The position numbers and the translations under genes are program-made. Shown piece after piece: positions 1 through 5,330 of a DNA stretch of 6,326 nt (its first letter is position 1; the number at the start of each line of letters is the position of its first letter). The DNA is from UBA5499 sp002426275 (GTDB lineage Bacteria; Bacillota; DTU084), in contig CALASN010000194.1 of NCBI GenBank assembly GCA_937888735.1, positions 1-6,326 on the forward strand, written 5' to 3'. The notes beneath the pieces are model-generated. The model searched no databases, had not been told where the DNA came from, and saw only the letters and a program-made list of their open reading frames with translations.

Positions 1-1328
1 AAAAACTCCAAAACAGTGTGCCCGTCGGCCCTGGGTTCCATTTTATTCAATTGGCTCTGCCTGGGACCCAACAATTCCATCACATGTCCCGAATACTCGG
101 AAGGAACGTCCACAACCAGCTCCTCATACGGCTCGGAGCGGACTCCGTCCAATTCCTGCATGATGACCTGAGGTCTGGAAACCTCAAGCTCATAACCTTC
201 CCTCCGCATGGTTTCGATGAGGATGGACAGGTGCAGCTCGCCTCTGCCTGAAACCACGAAAGCATCGGGAGAATCCGTGGGCTCCACTTTCAGCCCCACG
301 TTATCTTCAAGCTCCCGCTCCAGGCGCTCTTTCAAATTGCGGGAAGTTACATACTGCCCTTCTCTGCCGGCGAAAGGGCTCTTATTGGCCGAGAAGATCA
401 TGGAAATCGTCGGCTGATCGATCTGGACGAACGGCAGGGGCTCCGGATGTTCCGGATCCGCCAATGTGGCGCCCACAGGTACGTTGGGCAGGCCTGAGAC
501 CACAACGATCTCCCCTGCGCTGGCCTGGACGACGAGCTCTTTATTCAGTCCCTGATAGTTGGACAATGTAGCGATCTTTCCAGTCTCGCTGCCGCCATCC
601 GGCAACAGGATCGCCACCTGGTCCCGTTCATGAATGGTGCCGTTTCTGATCCTGCCTATGGCCTGCCTGCCCAAATATGGATCGTACTCCAGCATGGCCA
701 CTGCCATCTGCAGCGGCGCAGCCGGATCCCCTTCCGGAGCTGGAATCCTCGCCAGAATGGTTTGAAACAAATCTTCAAGATCCTCTTTCGGCTCGTTCAG
801 GTCCACCGTGGCAGTTCCAGACCTGGCTTCGGCATAGATCACCGGAAAATCCAGCTGTTCCTCTGTGGCCCCCAGATCGATGAACAAATCCAGGACTTGA
901 TCTAAAACTTGCGCGGGCCTTGCCTGGGGCCTGTCGATTTTGTTGATCACCACGATTGGGATCAGCTCCGCGGCCAGCGCCTTGCGCAGCACGAACCTGG
1001 TCTGAGGCATGGGCCCTTCGAAGGCGTCTACCAAGAGCAGGACTCCGTCCACCATCTGGCAGATCCGTTCCACTTCCGAGCCGAAATCCGCATGGCCCGG
1101 CGTATCTACGATATTCAATTTATAACCGCGATAATGGATGGAGGTGTTTTTAGACATAATGGTGATCCCGCGCTCTCGCTCCAAATCTCCTCGATCCATC
1201 ACCCGTTCCTCCACAACCTGACGCTGATGAAAGATTCCTCCTTGTTTCAGCATCGCGTCCACCAAGGTTGTCTTGCCGTGATCTACGTGCGCTATGATCG
1301 CTAAATTACGGATTTTACTTTGTTCCAT
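1..1328 (-). CDS. typA: Translational GTPase TypA/BipA (partial, 3' end outside window)
   Basis: Ribosome-associated GTPase of the EF-G/LepA superfamily, linked in other bacteria to ribosome assembly and stress or cold adaptation. The 442 visible codons run from ATG at 1328 to the left edge; TypA proteins are usually about 600-615 aa, so roughly the last 165 residues are missing. Visible G motifs: G1 AHVDHGKTT (13-21), G2 RGIT (53-56), G3 DTPGHADF (75-82) and G4 NKID (129-132). The G5 region reads YAEARSG (165-171), where the usual motif is YASA. After the GTPase domain come a beta-barrel domain II (about 205-295), an EF-G III-like domain with SANKSPFAGREGQYVTSR (313-330) and SGRGELHL (360-367), and the start of an EF-G V-like domain from about 398. 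The TypA-specific C-terminal domain is out of view. The start is set by AAGGGA six bases upstream. The gene lies 12 nt behind rhaB with no terminator between, so cotranscription is likely. Identification is firm. Confidence 0.95.
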   Translation of the reverse strand, partial: MEQSKIRNLAIIAHVDHGKTTLVDAMLKQGGIFHQRQVVEERVMDRGDLERERGITIMSKNTSIHYRGYKLNIVDTPGHADFGSEVERICQMVDGVLLLVDAFEGPMPQTRFVLRKALAAELIPIVVINKIDRPQARPAQVLDQVLDLFIDLGATEEQLDFPVIYAEARSGTATVDLNEPKEDLEDLFQTILARIPAPEGDPAAPLQMAVAMLEYDPYLGRQAIGRIRNGTIHERDQVAILLPDGGSETGKIATLSNYQGLNKELVVQASAGEIVVVSGLPNVPVGATLADPEHPEPLPFVQIDQPTISMIFSANKSPFAGREGQYVTSRNLKERLERELEDNVGLKVEPTDSPDAFVVSGRGELHLSILIETMRREGYELEVSRPQVIMQELDGVRSEPYEELVVDVPSEYSGHVMELLGPRQSQLNKMEPRADGHTVLEF

Positions 1329-1334
1329 AAAAAT

Positions 1335-1340
1335 TCCCTT
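1335..1340 (-). promoter_or_regulatory. typA ribosome binding site adjoining the rhaB stop
   Basis: On the minus strand the order is TAG (rhaB stop), AAGGGA, ATTTTT, ATG. The Shine-Dalgarno site begins directly after the upstream stop codon and sits six bases from the start. Ribosomes finishing rhaB would therefore terminate on top of the typA initiation site, which suggests translational coupling (inference). Confidence 0.7.
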
Positions 1341-2807
1341 CTATTTAATTAACGATAAAAACCGTTGATATTGATGCTCCCACAATCCTTGCTCCTGTGG
1401 CGTATAGATTGCCGGCGGGAAAGAAGCGGCGACTATCTCCCTGGCCTTGCTGATGTCTCTGACTTCGCCCAGCGCTATAGCCTGTACCATCAGATTGCCG
1501 ATGGCCGTCGCCTCCACGGGACCAGCCGCCACTTTCACGCCGCAGGCATTGGCAGCGAACTGGCAAAGCAGCTCATTGTTAATTCCGCCGCCCACTATAT
1601 GCAGCACGTTCAACTGCATGCCCGTAATTTCCCGCAGCTTATCCATGGTCCACCGGTACTTCAGCGCCAAGCTCTCCAGAATTGTCCGGCAGATTTCGCC
1701 TTTGCTTTGCGGCACCTTCTGGCCGCTTTGCCGGCAAAACTCTTGGATTGCCTCTGGCATGGAGGCGGGATTGAGAAACTCCGCAGCGTCCGGATCGATG
1801 AGGCTGGCGAAGGCAGGAGCCTGGCTCGCCAGCTGGGTGAGCTCAGCATAAGAGTGATTCTCTCCTTCCAGCAGCCAGCGGCGGCGGCTCTGCTGCAGGA
1901 GCCACAGCCCCATGATGTTCTTCAGGAGCCTGATTTTATTGCCGGCTCCCCCTTCATTGGTGAGACCGCCAGCCGCAGCCTCCAAGCTGAGAGACGGGGA
2001 AGCTGTTTCCACTCCCAGCAAGGACCAAGTGCCGCAGCTGAGATATGCGAAGTCTTGGCTTTGAGCGGGCACGGACACCACGGCCGAGGCTGTATCGTGC
2101 TCCGCAGGCGCGATCACAAGTACATTCTCTCCGCCTCCAAGTTCAGCCTGCACATCTGGCAAAAGCTGTCCCAGGATAGTTCCTGGTTCCACCACTGCAG
2201 CGAGAATCCGCTCGGGGATGCCCAGTTCCGCCAGCAGCTCTCCGGCCCAAGTCTTGCCGCTATGGGAGAGCAACGAGCTGGTGCTGGCTACGGTGTACTC
2301 GGAAACTTCCTTCCCAGTGAAAAAATATGTTAATAAATCCGGCATGAAAAGCAGCTTCCTGGCGGCTGCCAAGGCGGCGCTTTCTTTTACAAGCAAAGTT
2401 TTCAACTGGTAGAGACTATTGAAAGGCAGACACTGGATCCCGGTTTGCCGCCAGATTTTTTCCTTGCCAACTTGCTGCAATGCCAGCTCATAGCCCAACT
2501 GATTTTGCGGATCTCTATAGTGGAAAGGATTGCCGAGGAGCTTGCCGGCTTGATCCAGGAGCCCGAAATCAACCCCCCAAGTATCTATGCCAAGGCTTTT
2601 CAGCTCCGGCTCTTGACGCAGTGCCAAACGTAAGCCCTCTTTGATCTCGCGCCAGAGCTCTAAGATATCCCAATAAAAATTTCCCTGCACCCATACCGGT
2701 CGGTTGGGAAAGCGGTGAATCTCCTGCAGTTCCAGCCTCCCCCGTTCCAATGTGCCAAGGATGGCCCTGCCGCTTTCCGCTCCCAAATCAAAAGCCAAAC
2801 TTCGCAT
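1341..2807 (-). CDS. rhaB: Rhamnulokinase RhaB (FGGY carbohydrate kinase)
   Basis: Cytoplasmic kinase converting L-rhamnulose and ATP to L-rhamnulose 1-phosphate, the second step of L-rhamnose catabolism. The protein is 488 aa, the usual family length (about 480-490). The N-terminal FGGY domain begins with FDLGAESGR (6-14) and contains TWGVDFGLLD (76-85) and GNPFHYRD (92-99). The catalytic Asp is expected at D238 in AEHDTA. The C-terminal domain has LSCGTWSLLGVE (256-267), the rhamnulokinase-like block NEGGAGNKIRLLKNIMGLW (284-302), and the nucleotide-binding HIVGGGINN (403-411) and AGPVEATAIGN (428-438). I chose ATG 2807 because AGAGGTGAT lies six bases upstream. ATG 2813 would overlap that site, and ATG 2873 would lie upstream of the rhaB promoter. 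It is divergent from an AraC-family gene. No rhaA, rhaD or transporter is visible, so a related ketose could be the real substrate. Confidence 0.92.
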   Translation of the reverse strand: MRSLAFDLGAESGRAILGTLERGRLELQEIHRFPNRPVWVQGNFYWDILELWREIKEGLRLALRQEPELKSLGIDTWGVDFGLLDQAGKLLGNPFHYRDPQNQLGYELALQQVGKEKIWRQTGIQCLPFNSLYQLKTLLVKESAALAAARKLLFMPDLLTYFFTGKEVSEYTVASTSSLLSHSGKTWAGELLAELGIPERILAAVVEPGTILGQLLPDVQAELGGGENVLVIAPAEHDTASAVVSVPAQSQDFAYLSCGTWSLLGVETASPSLSLEAAAGGLTNEGGAGNKIRLLKNIMGLWLLQQSRRRWLLEGENHSYAELTQLASQAPAFASLIDPDAAEFLNPASMPEAIQEFCRQSGQKVPQSKGEICRTILESLALKYRWTMDKLREITGMQLNVLHIVGGGINNELLCQFAANACGVKVAAGPVEATAIGNLMVQAIALGEVRDISKAREIVAASFPPAIYTPQEQGLWEHQYQRFLSLIK

Positions 2808-2811
2808 TTTC

Positions 2812-2820
2812 ATCACCTCT
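2812..2820 (-). promoter_or_regulatory. rhaB ribosome binding site that decides the start
   Basis: The minus strand reads AGAGGTGAT, matching the anti-Shine-Dalgarno complement AGGAGGTGAT in nearly every position. Its GAGGTG core ends six bases before ATG 2807 but overlaps the in-frame ATG at 2813. The start is therefore MRSLAFDLG rather than MKMRSLAFDLG. Confidence 0.75.
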
Positions 2821-2834
2821 TCTTCGCATCTTAA

Positions 2835-2866
2835 CTTATTGTAACAAAAAACCTTTTTGATAACAA
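2835..2866 (-). repeat. Near-perfect direct repeat across the rhaB promoter, candidate AraC-family operator
   Basis: On the minus strand, TTGTTATCAAAAAG (2866-2853) and TTGTTACAATAAG (2847-2835) match at 12 of 13 aligned positions after one single-base gap. They start 19 bases apart. AraC-family proteins often bind two directly repeated sites about two helical turns apart, so this is a plausible operator for the adjacent regulator. One copy includes the -35 box and the other the -10 box, which would favour repression of rhaB; activation from here is harder to explain. Binding is inferred only. Confidence 0.4.
2838..2866 (-). promoter_or_regulatory. Sigma-A-type promoter of rhaB(-typA)
   Basis: On the minus strand, -35 TTGTTA (2866-2861) and -10 TACAAT (2843-2838) are separated by exactly 17 bases. 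They match consensus at four and five of six positions. The transcription start would fall near 2831, giving a leader of about 24 nt that holds the rhaB Shine-Dalgarno site. It is the best promoter in the divergent region. Confidence 0.65.
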
Positions 2867-2874
2867 CAGGCACT

Positions 2875-2880
2875 TATGAT
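2875..2880 (+). promoter_or_regulatory. Possible -10 box for the AraC-family gene
   Basis: TATGAT matches the -10 consensus at five of six positions and lies 84 nt before the regulator start codon. No good -35 is found 16-18 bases upstream; TTGATA at 2857-2862 is only 12 bases away. The assignment is tentative. Confidence 0.25.
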
Positions 2881-2897
2881 TTTAGCGGCAATTTCCC

Positions 2898-2928
2898 CGG
2901 CGCGAAAGGAATTTGTCCCTTCGCCGCG
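2898..2928 (+). other. Imperfect inverted repeat (stem-loop) in the regulator leader
   Basis: CGGCGCGAAAGGA (2898-2910) can pair with TCCCTTCGCCGCG (2916-2928) at 10 of 13 positions around the loop ATTTG. It lies 22 nt upstream of the AAGGAG site of the AraC-family gene. It has no T-run, so it is not a terminator. It could be a leader RNA structure or a protein-binding palindrome, or it could be chance. Confidence 0.3.
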
Positions 2929-2949
2929 AATATTGAAACAGTAGTTGCG

Positions 2950-2955
2950 AAGGAG
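2950..2955 (+). promoter_or_regulatory. Ribosome binding site of the AraC-family gene
   Basis: AAGGAG lies nine bases before ATG 2965. This supports that start over an upstream in-frame TTG at 2857, which has no such site and would make the coding region fill the divergent promoter region. Confidence 0.65.
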
Positions 2956-2964
2956 CAAAGGTTT

Positions 2965-3801
2965 ATGGAAACAGCCGGACTCTTTAATCTGTCCCGCCCC
3001 GCGGCGCCAAGAGTATTTTTATTTTACAACAAATTTTTTTCGGATTATCACATGTCACCCCATACCCATCCTTACGTGGAGTTCATGTGCCTGGAGAGCG
3101 GCAGCGCTCTCCTGCGGCTGCCTGACGGCGAACACAAGCTCGGCGCCGGACAATTTATCTGTTTGGACTCCGGCGTTCCTCACGGCATGATCATAAAAGA
3201 GCCAACCAGGATCTTGAACGTTGAGTTTGAATTTCAGCCGCAGGACAATGCCAACGTCTCAGAGCGGATCCTGCCGTTGCCATACCCGCGGAATCGCGTT
3301 CCGTATTTCATTTTAAACGATAATACAAACATCGCCACCTTTATGAAAATGATCATCAACGAAGTCACAAGTCACCAGCCAGATCAACAATTGGCTGTGG
3401 AGCTGCTCATCTGGCAGCTGCTTTTGGAGCTGAAGCGGCTCGCCGCTTCCGAAGAGCAGCTGCAAGGGAATTGTCACGTGCGCAAAGCCATGGCCTATCT
3501 TGACAGTCATTATTTCGAAAATTGCTCTGTCAGCCTCCTGGCGGCGAAAATGAATTTGAACCGCAGCTATCTGCAGCGAATTTTCAAAGCGGAGACCGGC
3601 TCCACCCCGGCTGCTTATCTTTTGGAACTGCGTCTGCAGCGCGCCTCTGCCCTGCTGGCGCGCACTGATTTACCCATCGCCCAGGTCAGCGATTACGTCG
3701 GCTTTTCCAGTCAACAGTATTTTACCCACGTCTTTTGCAAACACCAAGGTATGACTCCCAGGCAATACCGCCTGACGAAACAAAAAGCGACAAAAGCATA
3801 A
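2965..3801 (+). CDS. AraC-family transcriptional regulator with N-terminal cupin sensor
   Basis: Cytoplasmic one-component regulator, 278 aa, a usual length for AraC proteins with a single sensor domain. The N-terminal cupin (about 15-95) carries HTHPYVEF (33-40) and DSGVPHG (68-74). The pattern H33-x-H35-x3-E39 plus H73 resembles a metal- or sugar-binding cupin. A helical linker (about 120-165) leads to two helix-turn-helix units: SVSLLAAKMNLNRSYLQRIF (188-207) and PIAQVSDYVGFSSQQYFTHV (237-256), with the family signature ending MTPRQYR (263-269). It is divergent from rhaB and 94 nt upstream of the GH4 gene, with no terminator before the latter, so readthrough is possible. Likely targets are the rhaB promoter, the GH4 promoter, or both. 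The effector is probably a sugar but cannot be named. No gene symbol is justified; resemblance to RhaS/RhaR or MelR is by context only. Confidence 0.9.
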   Translation: METAGLFNLSRPAAPRVFLFYNKFFSDYHMSPHTHPYVEFMCLESGSALLRLPDGEHKLGAGQFICLDSGVPHGMIIKEPTRILNVEFEFQPQDNANVSERILPLPYPRNRVPYFILNDNTNIATFMKMIINEVTSHQPDQQLAVELLIWQLLLELKRLAASEEQLQGNCHVRKAMAYLDSHYFENCSVSLLAAKMNLNRSYLQRIFKAETGSTPAAYLLELRLQRASALLARTDLPIAQVSDYVGFSSQQYFTHVFCKHQGMTPRQYRLTKQKATKA

Positions 3802-3852
3802 AAAATCGCTGCCATTTAAACAAAATCGTAAGAAATAAGGCTTTGGTCGGCT

Positions 3853-3858
3853 TATAAT
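3853..3858 (+). promoter_or_regulatory. -10 box of the GH4 gene promoter
   Basis: A perfect TATAAT lies 37 nt before the GH4 start codon. The -35 region 16-18 bases upstream (around 3829-3836, TAAGAA/AAGAAA) does not match consensus. A perfect -10 with a poor -35 is typical of activator-dependent promoters, which would suit activation by the adjacent AraC-family protein (inference). Confidence 0.55.
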
Positions 3859-3872
3859 TTAAGCGAAAACAA
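3857..3872 (+). promoter_or_regulatory. Candidate catabolite-responsive element (CRE) overlapping the -10
   Basis: ATTTAAGCGAAAACAA fits the Bacillus CRE consensus WTGNAANCGNWWWCAW at every fixed position except the first G, which is T here. It overlaps the last two bases of TATAAT and covers the expected transcription start. A CcpA-type repressor bound there would block initiation when a preferred sugar is present. The AT-rich context raises the chance of a fortuitous match. Confidence 0.45.
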
Positions 3873-3881
3873 TAACTTTAT

Positions 3882-3889
3882 AGGGAGGT
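3882..3889 (+). promoter_or_regulatory. Ribosome binding site of the GH4 gene
   Basis: AGGGAGGT lies six bases before ATG 3896, a strong and well-spaced site that fixes the start. Confidence 0.75.
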
Positions 3890-3895
3890 CTATTC

Positions 3896-5194
3896 ATGTC
3901 TGTGAAAGTAACATTTATCGGGGCAGGAAGCGTAACATTTTCCAAAAAGCTGATGATGGACATTCTGTCCACGCCGGAGCTGGAGGACACTTCGTTCTCC
4001 CTTTTCGACATCGATCCGGAAAGGCTGGAGACTGCCAAACTCATCTGCGAGGATTTGGAAGGTCACAACAAAGCCAAGGTTTACGCGACCCTGAATCGCA
4101 AAGAAGCCTTGAGAGGCGCAGATTTCGTCGTCAACATGATTCAGGTGGGAATGCACGAAGCGACGCTCATTGATTTCAAAATCCCGGCCAAATACGGCCT
4201 CAAGCAGACAATCGCCGACACCACCGGCGTAGGCGGCGTCTTTCGGGGCCTGCGGACTTTGCCGGTCATGCTGTCCCTGGCCCAAGATATGGCTGAAGTG
4301 TGTCCCGACGCCTATTTGCTCAATTACACAAATCCCATGCCCATCAATTGTCTCGGCTTTTTCTTGGGCACAAAGAAACTGGGCCTTAACATCAAAGCCG
4401 TGGGCCTTTGCCACAGCGTCCAGGGGACGAGCGAAATGCTGGCCGACTATCTCAAAGTCCCTTACGAAGAGCTGGAGTATTTCGTAGCTGGAATCAATCA
4501 TATGGCCTGGTTCCTGAAGTTGAAGCACAATGGCGAGGATCTGTATCCCGCGCTCTTCCGGGCCATGGAGGATGAGGAGATCTACAAGAAAAACAAAGTG
4601 CGTTTTGAGATCATGCGTCACTTCGGCTATTTCGTCACCGAGTCCAGCGAGCACATGTCCGAATACACCGCCTATTTCATCAAAGATCCCAAACTGATAA
4701 AGCAATTGGATATCCCCATCAACGAATATATCACTCGCAGCGAAAACAATCTGAAAACCTACGCGGAAAACCGTGCGAAAATCTTAAAAGGCGAAAAACT
4801 AGAGCTTGAACACAGCCGGGAGTATGCCAGCGGCATCATCGGGGCCATCACCACCGGCAAAGTTTGGAGCTTCAACGGTAACTTCCTCAATGACGGCCTG
4901 ATCGATAACCTCCCGCGGGAAAGCGCGGTGGAAGTTCCCTGTCTGGTAGATCGCAGCGGCATCCACCCCTGTCACGTGGGCAATCTTCCCGCCCAGCTCG
5001 CCGCCTTGAATACCACCAACATTAACGTGCATCGCCTGGCTGTGGAGGCTTTCCTCACGGGCAAAAAAGAATATTTGTATCACGCGGTTGCCTTGGATCC
5101 GCTGGCTTCCTCGATTTTAAACCTGGATCAAGTGAGAGCTATGGTGGACGAACTGATTGCGGCTCATGGTGACGCGCTGCCGAAATTAAGCTGA
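3896..5194 (+). CDS. GH4 family NAD- and Mn-dependent glycosidase, probable alpha-galactosidase (MelA-like)
   Basis: GH4 enzymes cleave glycosides through NAD+-mediated oxidation and elimination, with a bound divalent metal, usually Mn2+. The protein is 432 aa, close to the usual 430-450. The N-terminal Rossmann fold shows VTFIGAGSVTF (5-15) with a second-strand acid in FDID (37-40). DTTGVGG (108-114) and NYTNPMPIN (143-151) are family blocks. CHSV at 172-175 is the subgroup motif of alpha-galactosidases; CDMP, CNVP and CHEV mark 6-phospho-alpha-glucosidases, 6-phospho-beta-glucosidases and alpha-galacturonidases. C172 and H202 (in NHMAWF) are the expected metal ligands. TESSEHMSEYTAYF (248-261) is typical of the non-phosphorylated-substrate branch. 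With no signal peptide, the enzyme should act in the cytoplasm on imported oligosaccharides. The gene follows the AraC-family gene, has its own promoter and ends in a terminator. Family membership is sure; the exact sugar (alpha-galactoside or alpha-glucoside) is less so. Confidence 0.9.
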   Translation: MSVKVTFIGAGSVTFSKKLMMDILSTPELEDTSFSLFDIDPERLETAKLICEDLEGHNKAKVYATLNRKEALRGADFVVNMIQVGMHEATLIDFKIPAKYGLKQTIADTTGVGGVFRGLRTLPVMLSLAQDMAEVCPDAYLLNYTNPMPINCLGFFLGTKKLGLNIKAVGLCHSVQGTSEMLADYLKVPYEELEYFVAGINHMAWFLKLKHNGEDLYPALFRAMEDEEIYKKNKVRFEIMRHFGYFVTESSEHMSEYTAYFIKDPKLIKQLDIPINEYITRSENNLKTYAENRAKILKGEKLELEHSREYASGIIGAITTGKVWSFNGNFLNDGLIDNLPRESAVEVPCLVDRSGIHPCHVGNLPAQLAALNTTNINVHRLAVEAFLTGKKEYLYHAVALDPLASSILNLDQVRAMVDELIAAHGDALPKLS

Positions 5195-5226
5195 AAGATG
5201 CAGCCAGAGGCTGCGTCTTTCTTTAT
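5194..5226 (+). terminator. Rho-independent terminator of the GH4 gene
   Basis: AAAGATGCAGCC (5194-5205) pairs with GGCTGCGTCTTT (5209-5220) over 12 positions, one of them G-U, around the loop AGA. A T-rich tail (CTTTAT) follows. The stem begins at the last base of the stop codon. Confidence 0.85.
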
Positions 5227-5236
5227 CTCGATCGAT

Positions 5237-5253
5237 TTTACATAGATTTAACC
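5237..5253 (+). promoter_or_regulatory. Candidate Pho box (PhoP-type direct repeat) upstream of pstS
   Basis: TTTACA (5237-5242) and TTAACC (5248-5253) resemble TTAACA-type PhoP half-sites and are separated by five bases, the 11-bp period known for Bacillus PhoP. A third similar hexamer, TTTACT, lies at 5271-5276, slightly out of phase. Relative to a start near 5298 the pair sits at about -61 to -45, suitable for activation. Its position in front of a phosphate-binding protein gene adds weight. Confidence 0.5.
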
Positions 5254-5285
5254 TGCTGGTGATTTTTCTCTTTACTTTTAGCGAT

Positions 5286-5291
5286 TATACT
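5286..5291 (+). promoter_or_regulatory. -10 box of the pstS promoter
   Basis: TATACT matches the -10 consensus at five of six positions, 39 nt before the start codon. The -35 region (about 5262-5268, ATTTTTC) is poor, consistent with dependence on an activator such as PhoP. Confidence 0.5.
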
Positions 5292-5314
5292 GAAGATGTA
5301 AAATAAATTTGCTA

Positions 5315-5320
5315 AAGGAG
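5315..5320 (+). promoter_or_regulatory. pstS ribosome binding site with a two-codon ORF in the spacer
   Basis: AAGGAG lies ten bases before ATG 5331, slightly long. Within that spacer is ATG CCA TAA (5323-5331), whose stop shares one base with the pstS ATG (TAATG). The small ATG is only two bases from the Shine-Dalgarno site, probably too close for efficient use. Confidence 0.6.
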
Positions 5321-5330
5321 TTATGCCATA

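Noticed and set aside
18..1304. Several plus-strand open frames at the left end
   Set aside because: All overlap the minus-strand typA gene, whose protein shows every GTPase motif in one uninterrupted frame.
1365..2333. Long plus-strand open frame (322 aa) antisense to rhaB
   Set aside because: It lies wholly inside a confidently identified kinase gene, lacks a recognisable domain or ribosome binding site, and its composition is what complementary codons produce.
2808..2873. N-terminal extension of rhaB from ATG 2873 or 2813
   Set aside because: The 2873 start would lie upstream of the well-spaced rhaB promoter, and the 2813 start overlaps the Shine-Dalgarno site. Family proteins begin close to the FDLGAESGR motif.
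2857..2964. N-terminal extension of the AraC-family protein from a TTG codon
   Set aside because: No ribosome binding site precedes the TTG, it overlaps the -35 of rhaB, and ATG 2965 has AAGGAG at good spacing. The extra 36 residues resemble no known domain.
3867..3884. Similarity of ACAATAACTT near the GH4 start to ACAATAAGTT in the rhaB promoter (minus strand) as a shared operator
   Set aside because: Only about ten AT-rich bases agree, the copy lies downstream of the GH4 -10, and no second repeat accompanies it, so chance is more likely.
3890..4705. Minus-strand open frame (271 aa) antisense to the GH4 gene
   Set aside because: It is a shadow of a clear GH4 coding region, with no domain recognised and no Shine-Dalgarno site seen.
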